Below are positions 1 to 6,491 of a stretch of 11,138 nucleotides of DNA, piece by piece. Under the pieces are notes generated by a model. It saw only the letters and a program-made list of their open reading frames with translations, did no database searches and was not told the origin of the DNA. Each line of letters opens with the position of its first letter. Position 1 is the first letter of the stretch. The translations under genes and the position numbers were made by a program. The DNA comes from JBPCRW01 sp050996405. GTDB lineage: Bacteria > Acidobacteriota > Blastocatellia > Pyrinomonadales > Pyrinomonadaceae. The stretch covers positions 1 to 11,138 of the forward strand of contig JBPCRW010000265.1 in NCBI GenBank assembly GCA_050996405.1, in the 5' to 3' direction.

Positions 1-2
1 AC

Positions 3-131
3 CGCCGGATGGAGAGGGAAGGTGCTACCGTTAATCCAAACGAGCGGTGGCATTTCGATTACAAAGATTGGCGGGAATATCCGCTTTTCGACATTGCTTT
101 TTCGGAAATCGGCGCGAAGAAAAATCGTTAA
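3..131 (+). CDS. D-alanyl-D-alanine dipeptidase, C-terminal fragment (5' end outside window)
   Basis: An open frame enters from the left edge and gives 42 residues before TAA at 129-131. The fragment contains NPNERWHFDYKDW (residues 11-23 of what is visible). This matches the end of peptidase family M15D (VanX/DdpX), zinc enzymes that cleave D-Ala-D-Ala in the periplasm or cytoplasm. In that family the E-x-W-H motif carries the catalytic base Glu and the third zinc-ligand His; both are present here (NERWH). The zinc ligands His and Asp of the N-terminal half lie outside the window. The stop is 13 nt before the next start codon, so the two genes are probably co-transcribed. I infer recycling or catabolism of cell-wall dipeptide; nothing visible suggests a vancomycin-resistance cluster. 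Family assignment is fairly secure from the motif despite the short length. Confidence 0.8.
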   Translation, partial: RRMEREGATVNPNERWHFDYKDWREYPLFDIAFSEIGAKKNR

Positions 132-144
132 AATCCGCGAGTTT

Positions 145-393
145 ATGAACTACACTTTTTACGATTTTCTCGGCAGCGTCGGTGTCGGAATAATTATTGT
201 CACCTACGTTTTGCTGCAAATCGGAAAAATAAGAAGCGAAAATTTACTTTATTCCGTTCTCAACGCCTGCGGCGCGTCGCTCATTATTATTTCGCTTCTG
301 TTCAATTTTAATTTCTCCGCGTTCATCGTAGAATTTTTCTGGGTGCTGATTAGCATTTACGGGATAATAAAATATTTTTGGAAAAGAAATTAG
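145..393 (+). CDS. Small three-helix membrane protein (CBU_0592-like)
   Basis: This 82-residue protein has three hydrophobic segments, at about residues 7-26, 35-53 and 57-76, ending in a short basic tail (KYFWKRN). The size and the pattern YDFLGSVGVG...ITYVLLQ-like helix 1, then a Ser/Asn-rich turn and Gly-rich helix 2, resemble the CBU_0592 family of small bacterial membrane proteins, whose function is unknown. I chose the ATG at 145. The same frame stays open upstream, but that stretch is the coding sequence of the dipeptidase read in another frame. No Shine-Dalgarno is obvious before the ATG (GAGTTT directly upstream). The TAG stop lies in the left edge of intergenic repeat A1. Gene reality is well supported by hydrophobicity and spacing; the family name is from memory of the pattern and less certain. 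Confidence 0.7.
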   Translation: MNYTFYDFLGSVGVGIIIVTYVLLQIGKIRSENLLYSVLNACGASLIIISLLFNFNFSAFIVEFFWVLISIYGIIKYFWKRN

Positions 394-459
394 CCGCGAA
401 TTGCACGAAATTCACGAATAAAACAAAAGATTATTCGTGTTATTTGTGTTATTCGCGGC
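392..459. repeat. Intergenic inverted repeat, family A copy 1
   Basis: The left arm 392-421 pairs with the right arm 431-460 (about 23 of 30 positions), with a 9-nt A-rich loop. The arms carry degenerate ~9-nt direct repeats of the type CACGAAATT / TAACACAAA and end in GCCGCGAAT. A second copy lies at 10834-10902. The two share an identical 18-nt left boundary, AAGAAATTAGCCGCGAAT (384-401 and 10825-10842). The element fills the gap between the small membrane protein and the E1 alpha gene and starts within the upstream stop codon. It has no T-run of the kind that would make it a clear intrinsic terminator, though the RNA could still fold. Confidence 0.8.
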
Positions 460-469
460 AAAAATAAAG

Positions 470-1531
470 ATGTCTGCAAAAACAAATTTGAAAAAATCGA
501 ACCAACCGCTTTCCTGCACAAAGGAAACGACTTTGACAAAAGAACAGCTTTTGGAACTTTATCGCTTTCTGAAAATGACGCGAATGTTTGACGAAATCAC
601 GGTGAGATTAAAGCGGCAATCGAAATTAACGGGCGGAGTTTTTACGAGTTTGGGGCAGGAAGCGACGGCGGTCGGAACGGCTTACGCTTTGGAAGCGCAG
701 GATTTTATCGCGCCGCTTATCCGCGACATCGGCGCGGTTTTCGTCAAAGGAATTTTGCCCAGAACGATTTTCGCGCAGTATTTGGGACGGGCAAACGCGC
801 CTTCACGCGCCGCCGACGTGCAGTTTCATTTCGCCGATTTGGAAAAAGGTTTCGTCGGTCCGATTTCGCATTTGGGTGATATGATTCCGGTGATGACAGG
901 CGTTTTATTAGCGTCGAGAATGAAAAAGGAAACTAGAGTCGCCGCTGCATATTTGGGTGAAGGCGCGTCTTCGACCGGCGCGTTTCACGAAGGCGTAAAT
1001 TTCGCCGCCGTTCAAAGACTTCCGCTGATTACGATTATCGAAAATAACGGCTACGCTTATTCCACGCCGACGCGCAATCAATGCGCCGCCGCTTCATTTG
1101 TTGACAAGGCAATCGGCTACGGAATTTTAGGCTTGCAAACAGACGGCAATGATATTGTCGCCTGTTACGAAACGATGAAAAAAGCCGTCGAATATGCGCG
1201 AAACGGCAATGGCTCGGTTTTAATCGAAGCGATGACGTATCGCCGCAAAGGTCACGCCGAACACGATAATCAATCTTATGTTCCCGCCGGAGAAATCGAA
1301 TTTTGGGCAGCAAATAATGACCCGACTGACCGCTACGAAAGATTTTTGACAACTGAAAAAATCGCGTCCGAAGATGAATTGAAAAAAATCGTCGCGGAAG
1401 TTTCCGAATATCTCGAAAGCGAGTTGGCAATTGCCGAAGAAGTAGGTTTTCCCGAACCCGTTTCGGCGGCTTATGATGTTTTTGATAATCGAATCGTGAA
1501 ACCGGCGTTCAAGAAAAAAGTTCTAGGATAA
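470..1531 (+). CDS. Thiamine-diphosphate-dependent 2-oxoacid dehydrogenase E1 component, alpha subunit
   Basis: This 353-residue protein belongs to the E1 alpha family (pyruvate, branched-chain 2-oxoacid or acetoin dehydrogenases). Those subunits bind ThDP and decarboxylate a 2-oxoacid with an E1 beta partner before transfer to lipoyl-E2. Seen here: the N-terminal LYRFLKMTRMFDE helix (30-42), GQEATAVGTAYAL (62-74), the Mg/ThDP motif running from GEG at 163-165 to ENN at 191-193, and the GHAEHDN region at 261-267. The usual first motif is GDG; here the Asp is Glu, a conservative change. No E1 beta, E2 or E3 gene is adjacent, so the substrate cannot be inferred from context. I chose ATG 470 because an in-frame GTG at 437 would translate the right arm of repeat A1 into an 11-residue extension. 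Length is normal for E1 alpha. The stop TAA overlaps the first bases of repeat B1. Confidence 0.88.
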   Translation: MSAKTNLKKSNQPLSCTKETTLTKEQLLELYRFLKMTRMFDEITVRLKRQSKLTGGVFTSLGQEATAVGTAYALEAQDFIAPLIRDIGAVFVKGILPRTIFAQYLGRANAPSRAADVQFHFADLEKGFVGPISHLGDMIPVMTGVLLASRMKKETRVAAAYLGEGASSTGAFHEGVNFAAVQRLPLITIIENNGYAYSTPTRNQCAAASFVDKAIGYGILGLQTDGNDIVACYETMKKAVEYARNGNGSVLIEAMTYRRKGHAEHDNQSYVPAGEIEFWAANNDPTDRYERFLTTEKIASEDELKKIVAEVSEYLESELAIAEEVGFPEPVSAAYDVFDNRIVKPAFKKKVLG

Positions 1532-1626
1532 TGCAAAATGCAAAGTGCAAAGTGCAAAATTTAGAGAACTCGTTTGTTAATCCGATTATGGAACGGAAAA
1601 CAACTTTGCACTTTGCACTTTGCACT
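1530..1626. repeat. Intergenic inverted heptamer repeat, family B copy 1 (TGCAAAG type)
   Basis: Four tandem heptamers TGCAAAR at 1532-1559 face three inverted heptamers CTTTGCA at 1604-1624, separated by about 44 nt of non-repetitive sequence. A 32-nt stretch of the left arm (1530-1561) is identical to 4215-4246 at the end of trmFO. The element begins inside the stop codon of the E1 alpha gene and ends 14 nt before the nhaA start. The architecture recalls the heptanucleotide STRR sequences known from filamentous cyanobacteria, but sequence relatedness is not claimed. Confidence 0.85.
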
Positions 1627-1640
1627 AAAAAATAGGCGTT

Positions 1641-2831
1641 ATGCAGAGAAAACTATCAAAGGCTTTCAAAAACTTTTTCAATTCGGAAAAGTCGGGCGGA
1701 GTCATTTTGATAATCTGCACCGTCGTTTCGCTTTTGATAACTAATTCGCCGCTCGGTGAAAATTATCTGCATTTTTGGCATGCGGAATTTGCGGGTTTGA
1801 GCGTCGAACAATGGATAAACGATGGCTTGATGGCGATTTTCTTTTTGCTCATCGGCTTGGAACTCGAACGCGAACTTAAAGAAGGCGAACTTTCCGACAT
1901 CAAAAACGCGCTGCTGCCGATTTTTGCTGCAATCGGCGGAATTATTTTGCCCGCGCTGATTCATTTTCTTTTAAATAACGGAACGCCGACGCAAGCCGGA
2001 ATCGGAATTCCGATGGCGACCGATATTGCTTTCGCGCTCGGCGTTCTCGCGCTGCTCGGAAACCGCGTTCCCGCATCCTTAAAAATTTTTCTGACCGCGC
2101 TCGCCGTAATGGACGATTTGGGCGCGATAATCGTGATTGCAGTTTTCTATACGGCAAAACTTTCAACCGCGTATCTTTTCGGCGCGATAATCGTTTTCGG
2201 CATTTTGACGCTTTTAAATAAAGCCCGCGTGATGTCGCTCGTTCCGTATTTGCTCGGCGGCGTTTTGCTGTGGTTTTTGATGCTGAAATCGGGCGTTCAC
2301 GCGACGATTGCGGGCGTTTTGCTTGCCTTTACGATTCCGTTTTCTGGCAATGACGATGACGAAAATTCGCCGTCTTACAAGCTCGAACATTTTCTGCATA
2401 AACCTGTCATCTTTATTATTCTGCCGATTTTCGCACTTGCCAATACGGGAATCGTTCTCGGCGCGGACTCCGTGCGAACTCTGACAAATGCCAACGAACT
2501 CGGAATTATGAGCGGTTTGATTATCGGCAAGCCAATCGGCATCACGCTTTTAAGTTTTATCGCCGTTTCAATCGGCATCTGCAAACTGCCGCTCGATTTG
2601 AATTGGAAACATATTTTCGGCGCGGGAATTCTGGGCGGCATCGGTTTTACAATGTCAATTTTTATCACGAATCTCGCTTTTGCCGGTAATGCAATTCAAA
2701 TTAACGGCTCGAAAATTGCGATTCTGCTGGCATCTCTGACAGCGGGAACAACCGGATTTCTGTGGTTAAAATTTTGCAGGAAACCGGAAGAATCCGATGA
2801 AGATATAGACGCGATGGATTTTGAAGAATGA
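1641..2831 (+). CDS. nhaA: Na+/H+ antiporter NhaA
   Basis: This 396-residue inner-membrane protein exchanges Na+ (or Li+) for H+ and supports pH and sodium homeostasis. NhaA family landmarks are all present: FFLLIGLELERELKEGEL (67-84), the ATDIAFALG segment with Asp128 (equivalent to D133 of E. coli NhaA), the paired ion-binding aspartates Asp158-Asp159 in MDDLGAI (D163/D164), SGVHATIAGV (217-226), Lys297 in IIGKPIGI (K300), and the terminal-helix motif GGIGFTMSIFI (332-342). Length matches the E. coli protein (388), with an acidic tail (EESDEDIDAMDFEE). The ATG at 1641 is preceded by a weak AGG at 1634-1636. The gene is separated from E1 alpha by repeat B1 and from trmFO by 76 AT-rich nt. 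No NhaR-type regulator is nearby. Confidence 0.96.
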   Translation: MQRKLSKAFKNFFNSEKSGGVILIICTVVSLLITNSPLGENYLHFWHAEFAGLSVEQWINDGLMAIFFLLIGLELERELKEGELSDIKNALLPIFAAIGGIILPALIHFLLNNGTPTQAGIGIPMATDIAFALGVLALLGNRVPASLKIFLTALAVMDDLGAIIVIAVFYTAKLSTAYLFGAIIVFGILTLLNKARVMSLVPYLLGGVLLWFLMLKSGVHATIAGVLLAFTIPFSGNDDDENSPSYKLEHFLHKPVIFIILPIFALANTGIVLGADSVRTLTNANELGIMSGLIIGKPIGITLLSFIAVSIGICKLPLDLNWKHIFGAGILGGIGFTMSIFITNLAFAGNAIQINGSKIAILLASLTAGTTGFLWLKFCRKPEESDEDIDAMDFEE

Positions 2832-2907
2832 AATTAAATTTGAAACTTCAAACAATATATTCTCTTTTGAACTTCACTATTCAAGATTTAAAACTTACGA
2901 TTTAATT

Positions 2908-4248
2908 ATGGAAATAAACGTTATCGGCGGCGGACTTGCGGGAGTTGAAGCCGCCTGGCAAGCGGCGGAAACGGGCGCGAAAGTTAAATTATTTGAAATG
3001 CGACCCGTCCGGCAAACGCCCGCGCACCGCACCGAAAATTTAGCAGAAATTGTCTGTTCAAATTCTCTGAAATCTGATGAAGTCGGTTCTGCGCCGTATC
3101 TTTTGAAAGAAGAATTGCGGCGCGGAAATTCGCTCGTGATGCAAGCGGCGCAAAATACAAAAGTTCCGGCAGGAGCGGCTCTGGCGGTTGACCGCGCAAA
3201 ATTTTCCGAATTCATCACAAACAAAATCGCGGCGCATCCGAATATCGAGATTGTTCGAGAAGAAATTACAAAAATTCCTGAAAATGAAATTTCGATTATC
3301 GCCACCGGACCATTGACGAGCGACGCTTTGACGCTGGAAATTATGAAGTTGACGGGCGATGACCAGCTTTATTTTTACGATGCGATTGCGCCGATTGTCG
3401 CCGCCGATTCAATTGATATGTCGGTTGCCTTCAAAGCCGCGCGCTACGGCAAAGGTGGCGACGATTATGTCAATTGCCCGTTCGATAAAGCGCAATACGA
3501 AATTTTTTATAACGCGCTGGTCGAAGCAAAATCAGTTCCGCTTAAAAGATTTGAAGAAACGCGCTGGTTTGAGGCGTGTCTGCCGATTGAAGAACTGGCG
3601 CGGCGCGGCGTTGATACTTTACGTTTCGGTTGTATGAAGCCGAAAGGTTTGCCGCTTCCGGCGACCGGACGAGAGCCTTACGCCGCCGTCCAATTGCGGC
3701 AGGAAGATTTGATGGCGGACGCTTTTTCGCTCGTCGGTTTTCAAAATCATCTGCGTTACGGCGAGCAGGAACGGGTTTTGAAACTAATTCCCGGACTTGA
3801 AAACGCCGAGTTTCTGCAATTCGGGCAAATTCACCGCAACACTTTTATCAATTCGCCGCAGATTTTATTTGAAACTTTGCAGACGCGCAAAGAGCCGAAA
3901 TTGTTTTTCGCCGGACAGATTACGGGCGTTGAAGGTTATGTCGAATCGGTCGGCACGGGCTGGCTCGCTGGACTAAACGCCGCGCGGCTTTTGCGAAACG
4001 AAAATTTAATTTCCGCGCCGCAGACATCGGCAATCGGCGCGTTGTGCCGTTACGTTTCAAACGTCGAAACAAAAAATTTTCAGCCTGTCAATATCACGTT
4101 TGGACTTTTGGAAGAACTGCCTGTCGAGTTGCGTAAAAAATATCGTAATAAACGCGAACGCCACGCTGTTCAAGTCGAACTCGCGCTGAAAGACTGGGAC
4201 GAATGGCTTAACTCAATGCAAAATGCAAAGTGCAAAGTGCAAAATTAA
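2908..4248 (+). CDS. trmFO: Methylenetetrahydrofolate-tRNA-(uracil-5-)-methyltransferase TrmFO
   Basis: TrmFO uses methylenetetrahydrofolate and reduced FAD to methylate U54 of the tRNA T-loop. The 446-residue protein starts with the FAD-binding Rossmann motif INVIGGGLAGVEAA (3-16), followed by LFEMRP (28-33) and the family signature EIVCSNSLKS (47-56). Cys50 and Cys224 (in FEACLPIEEL) correspond to the two functional cysteines described in the Bacillus enzyme. LPLPATGREPYAAVQLRQE (248-266) and the second FAD motif LFFAGQITGVEGYVES (332-347) are typical. ATG 2908 is chosen because the Rossmann motif begins directly after it; the 29 upstream codons back to 2821 are low-complexity and start inside nhaA. 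The last eleven residues, SMQNAKCKVQN, and the stop are encoded by repeat B2, so the ancestral C-terminus has been replaced or extended. Confidence 0.96.
   Translation: MEINVIGGGLAGVEAAWQAAETGAKVKLFEMRPVRQTPAHRTENLAEIVCSNSLKSDEVGSAPYLLKEELRRGNSLVMQAAQNTKVPAGAALAVDRAKFSEFITNKIAAHPNIEIVREEITKIPENEISIIATGPLTSDALTLEIMKLTGDDQLYFYDAIAPIVAADSIDMSVAFKAARYGKGGDDYVNCPFDKAQYEIFYNALVEAKSVPLKRFEETRWFEACLPIEELARRGVDTLRFGCMKPKGLPLPATGREPYAAVQLRQEDLMADAFSLVGFQNHLRYGEQERVLKLIPGLENAEFLQFGQIHRNTFINSPQILFETLQTRKEPKLFFAGQITGVEGYVESVGTGWLAGLNAARLLRNENLISAPQTSAIGALCRYVSNVETKNFQPVNITFGLLEELPVELRKKYRNKRERHAVQVELALKDWDEWLNSMQNAKCKVQN
4215..4246. repeat. Single arm of family B repeat inside the 3' end of trmFO
   Basis: This 32-nt stretch is identical to the left arm of repeat B1 (1530-1561) and has the same four heptamers (TGCAAAA, TGCAAAG, TGCAAAG, TGCAAAA). 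No inverted CTTTGCA arm follows before the next gene, so this is a solo or half-deleted copy. It is in frame with trmFO and supplies that gene's last codons, with the stop starting at its end (TAA 4246-4248). Confidence 0.88.
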
Positions 4249-4275
4249 GAATCGGATGTTTTGAGTTTCAGATTT

Positions 4276-4437
4276 ATGAATATTTTCGCGTTGTTTCTGC
4301 AAATCGGGGAATTATTTGAAGGGCATTTTAATTGGCGCGGCTTTTTATATTTGTGCATATTTTTGCTGATAGGAGCGACCATCATCGGATTTACATTATT
4401 TGCGGGTTACAAAACTTTTCGAGTGAAGAAAAAATGA
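4276..4437 (+). CDS. Unrecognised 53-residue single-span membrane protein, coupled to the downstream permease
   Basis: ATG 4276 opens a 54-codon frame ending in TGA 4435-4437. That stop overlaps the ATG (4434) of the TauE/SafE gene in an ATGA arrangement typical of translational coupling. The protein has an amphipathic N-terminus with a short charged stretch (ELFEGHFNWRG, 12-23ish), one clear hydrophobic helix at about residues 23-45 (LYLCIFLLIGATIIGFTLFAG) and a basic end (YKTFRVKKK), predicting an inner-membrane protein with a cytoplasmic C-terminus. I do not recognise a family. It may be an accessory peptide of the permease or an unrelated small protein. The overlap and the membrane-helix composition argue that it is translated; no Shine-Dalgarno is evident upstream. 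Confidence 0.6.
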   Translation: MNIFALFLQIGELFEGHFNWRGFLYLCIFLLIGATIIGFTLFAGYKTFRVKKK

Positions 4438-5171
4438 CATTTGAATCAACCGGAATTTTAATCATTTTTGCATTGTTTTTCGTTGCAATTATTTATTCGT
4501 CGGTCGGACACGGCGGCGCGTCGGGCTATTTGGCGGTGATGGCTCTTTTCGCCGTTGAGCCTGACATTACGCGCCCGACGGCTCTGGTTTTAAATTTATT
4601 TGTCGCTTCGATTGCTTTTGTGCAGTTTTACCGCGCCGGAAATTTCGACTGGAAAATTTTTCTGTCGTTCGCGGCGGCTTCGATTCCGTTCGCGTTTATC
4701 GGCGGGGCGATTCATTTGCCGACGACCGTTTATAAAATGATTCTCGGCATCACGTTGATGCTGGCGGCGATTCGGCTGGCGATAAATTTGAAATCCGAAA
4801 AAGAAATAATCGCGCCGCCGATTTGGGTCTGCTTAATTATCGGTGCGATTCTGGGTTTGGTTTCCGGCTTGGTCGGAGTCGGCGGCGGAATTTTTTTAAC
4901 GCCGATTTTGCTGCTAATGAACTGGACGGAAACGAAAAAAGCGGCGGGAATTTCCGCTTTGTTTATTCTCGTCAATTCGATTTCGGGACTGTTGGGAAAC
5001 TACGCGCAAATTTTAAAATTGTCGCCGCGCGTTTGGATTTGGATTGGCGTGGCGATCATTGGCGGCGTTATCGGTTCGACTCTCGGCAGTTACCGTTTTA
5101 ATTCGCTGACTCTGCGGCGCGTGTTGGCGGTCGGTTTGCTGATTGCGGGAGTGAAATTGATTTTTACATAA
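4434..5171 (+). CDS. TauE/SafE-family (UPF0721) permease
   Basis: This is a 245-residue integral membrane protein with about seven or eight hydrophobic segments. The family carries out transport of small organosulfur or oxyanion compounds (sulfite, sulfoacetate, taurine-related), but most members have no known substrate. The duplicated family motif is visible: GHGGASGYLA at 25-34 in the first half and GLVGVGGGIFLTPILL at 145-160 in the second, each leading into a Gly/Ala-rich helix and a conserved polar turn (TRPTALVLN at 46-54; TKKAAGISALFILVNS at 167-182). ATG 4434 is chosen: it overlaps the upstream small gene by 4 nt, and the helix 1 sequence begins just after it. A longer in-frame start at 4332 would only read the small gene in another frame. 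No sulfur-metabolism gene is nearby, so the substrate is unknown. Confidence 0.9.
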   Translation: MTFESTGILIIFALFFVAIIYSSVGHGGASGYLAVMALFAVEPDITRPTALVLNLFVASIAFVQFYRAGNFDWKIFLSFAAASIPFAFIGGAIHLPTTVYKMILGITLMLAAIRLAINLKSEKEIIAPPIWVCLIIGAILGLVSGLVGVGGGIFLTPILLLMNWTETKKAAGISALFILVNSISGLLGNYAQILKLSPRVWIWIGVAIIGGVIGSTLGSYRFNSLTLRRVLAVGLLIAGVKLIFT

Positions 5172-5199
5172 CACTCGCGGATGCCTATTTGGAAAGGAA

Positions 5200-5298
5200 A
5201 ATAGGACGCGGATGAACGCCGATTTCGGCGGATTATCGCGGATTATTTTTAGGTTGCCCGCGATAATCTGCCCGAATCCGATAAATCCGCGTCCTATT
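5200..5298. repeat. Long intergenic hairpin, family C
   Basis: The left arm 5200-5241 and right arm 5258-5298 are near-complementary: the outer 14 bp (AATAGGACGCGGAT) and inner 11 bp (GATTATCGCGG) match exactly, with a few mismatches and a 1-nt length difference between them. The loop is 16 nt. Within the arms a ~10-nt motif of the CGCGGATT type recurs. An extra CTCGCGGATG at 5174-5183 and a 7-bp hairpin (CCTATTT at 5184 with AAATAGG at 5199) precede it, suggesting a partly duplicated left edge that begins only a few bases after the permease stop. The remaining 59 nt up to the VWA start show nothing recognisable. No T-run follows the stem, so termination is possible but not demonstrated. Confidence 0.85.
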
Positions 5299-5357
5299 CT
5301 GATTTCGTCCAAGCGCAGGCTAACTTTCGGTGCGGTTCGCGCATCGAATCGTCGAAT

Positions 5358-6422
5358 ATGATTCGCCAATTTTGTTTTACAGTTTTTTTTCTCATTTCGA
5401 CTTGCGCCGCTCACGCGCAGTCGGGGCGCGTCAAACCGTCAGAAACGCCGACTCCGCCGCGACCGCGCGTCGTTTATACTCCAGCCGAAAACTATCCCAA
5501 CCCCGTAAAACCGAAGCCGATTCCCGCGAAACAGACGAAAAACGATGACGAAGGCGAGGTAATTCGCGTCGAATCCGCGCTTGTTCCGATTCCGGTATCC
5601 GTCACGGACACAAACGGAAACATTGTCGGCAATCTGCGGCTCGAAGATTTCGGGCTGGAAATTGACGGCAAACAGGCTGTTATCAGCGACATTTCGCGCT
5701 CGCAAACTCCCGTCCGGCTCGCGCTGCTTTTCGACAACAGTTCGAGCGTCACGACGGCGCGCGATTTTGAAAAAAAAGCCGCGATTAAATTTTTCAAACA
5801 GGTTATTCGACCCGATAAAGATCTTGCCGCGCTCTATTCGGTTTCGACTTATTCGCGGCTCGAACAGCCTCTGACCAAAAACGTTTCATCGCTCGTCGCG
5901 GCGATTGAAAATTTTGATAAGCCCGAAGGCGCGACCGCTCTGCTCGACGGAATAGTTTCCGCCGCCGATTATTTGAAAACGGCGGACGGGCGGCGCGTCA
6001 TCGTTATTCTTTCCGACGGCGAAGACACTTACAGCGATTTATCGACGACGCTGGAAAAAACCGTCAAAGCCGTCCAATCTGCAAACTGCCAGGTTTATGT
6101 CGTCAAAACCACCGATTTTGAAAATTTCAAACAAAGCGGTATTCGCGGCGGAAACGCCAACACCCGCTCGCTGACGGCTGAACGCCGGATGCAGGAATTG
6201 ACGGCGCAAACCGGCGGCGCGGTTTATTCGCCGATTGACGAGCGCGAATTAGATGCCGCCTTTACGCAAATCTCGTCAGAACTCGCCCAGCAATATATTC
6301 TCAATTACTACCCCGAAGACAACGCGCCGAACGGCGAGTTTCGCACGATTTCGCTGAAAGTTAAATCAGGCGAAAACTTGACTGTGCGAACCAGAAAAGG
6401 TTATTACGTTTCGAGAAAGTAA
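5358..6422 (+). CDS. Secreted VWFA-domain protein (VWFA-related, acidobacterial type)
   Basis: This 354-residue protein has an N-terminal signal peptide (MIRQ then a hydrophobic core) with a likely signal peptidase I site after AHA at 18-20. A Pro-rich linker (28-58) follows. A short beta-rich domain, LVPIPVSVTDTNGNIVGNLRLEDFGLEIDGK (75-105), then precedes a von Willebrand factor A domain with a complete metal-ion site: D126-x-S128-x-S130, Thr193 in GATALLDGI, and Asp220 in LSDGED. The C-terminus (AQQYILNYYPEDN...VRTRKGYY) matches the VWFA-related domain proteins abundant in Acidobacteriota. The ligand and biological role of that family are unknown; adhesion or envelope scaffolding is inference only. 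The start at 5358 puts the signal peptide at the terminus and has no Shine-Dalgarno. The stop TAA is the first triplet of repeat D. Confidence 0.9.
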   Translation: MIRQFCFTVFFLISTCAAHAQSGRVKPSETPTPPRPRVVYTPAENYPNPVKPKPIPAKQTKNDDEGEVIRVESALVPIPVSVTDTNGNIVGNLRLEDFGLEIDGKQAVISDISRSQTPVRLALLFDNSSSVTTARDFEKKAAIKFFKQVIRPDKDLAALYSVSTYSRLEQPLTKNVSSLVAAIENFDKPEGATALLDGIVSAADYLKTADGRRVIVILSDGEDTYSDLSTTLEKTVKAVQSANCQVYVVKTTDFENFKQSGIRGGNANTRSLTAERRMQELTAQTGGAVYSPIDERELDAAFTQISSELAQQYILNYYPEDNAPNGEFRTISLKVKSGENLTVRTRKGYYVSRK

Positions 6423-6489
6423 TAAGTGATAGGTAATAAGTAATAGGTTTTGATTTGACTTATTACCAATTACCAATTACCAATTACCA
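6420..6489. repeat. Intergenic inverted heptamer repeat, family D (ATTACCA type)
   Basis: Four heptamers TAATAAG, TGATAGG, TAATAAG, TAATAGG occupy 6420-6447. After an 11-nt spacer come CTTATTA (6459-6465) and three exact CCAATTA units (6466-6486). The right side can also be read as four perfect ATTACCA units, 6462-6489. Left and right arms are complementary at about 21 of 28 positions. The first triplet is the stop codon of the VWA gene, and the last unit ends 2 nt before the recombinase ATG, so the whole gap is repeat. Confidence 0.88.
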
Positions 6490-6491
6490 AT

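Noticed and set aside
3..131. Vancomycin-resistance vanX
   Set aside because: Only the generic M15D C-terminus is visible and no vanH/vanA-type ligase or sensor genes lie downstream; a housekeeping dipeptidase is the simpler reading.
22..144. Upstream in-frame extension of the small membrane protein
   Set aside because: The region codes for the conserved end of a D-Ala-D-Ala dipeptidase in another frame, and the extension is not hydrophobic or family-like.
2832..2907. AT-rich gap before trmFO with TTGAA...TTCAA (2840-2851) and TTGAAC-like promoter elements
   Set aside because: The palindrome is short and imperfect at its centre, and no -10 box lies at proper spacing from the -35-like hexamers. 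It may be an eroded repeat, but arms cannot be traced confidently.
2821..2907. Upstream in-frame extension of TrmFO from a TTG at 2821
   Set aside because: It would start within nhaA and add low-complexity residues before a Rossmann motif that normally begins at the N-terminus.
6420..6489. Possible CRISPR array or recombination site for the adjacent tyrosine recombinase
   Set aside because: Units are 7 nt and contiguous with no spacers, so it is not CRISPR. A dif-like site would have two ~11-nt recombinase arms around a 6-8 nt centre; the heptamer array does not fit, and other families of the same architecture lie next to genes unrelated to recombination.
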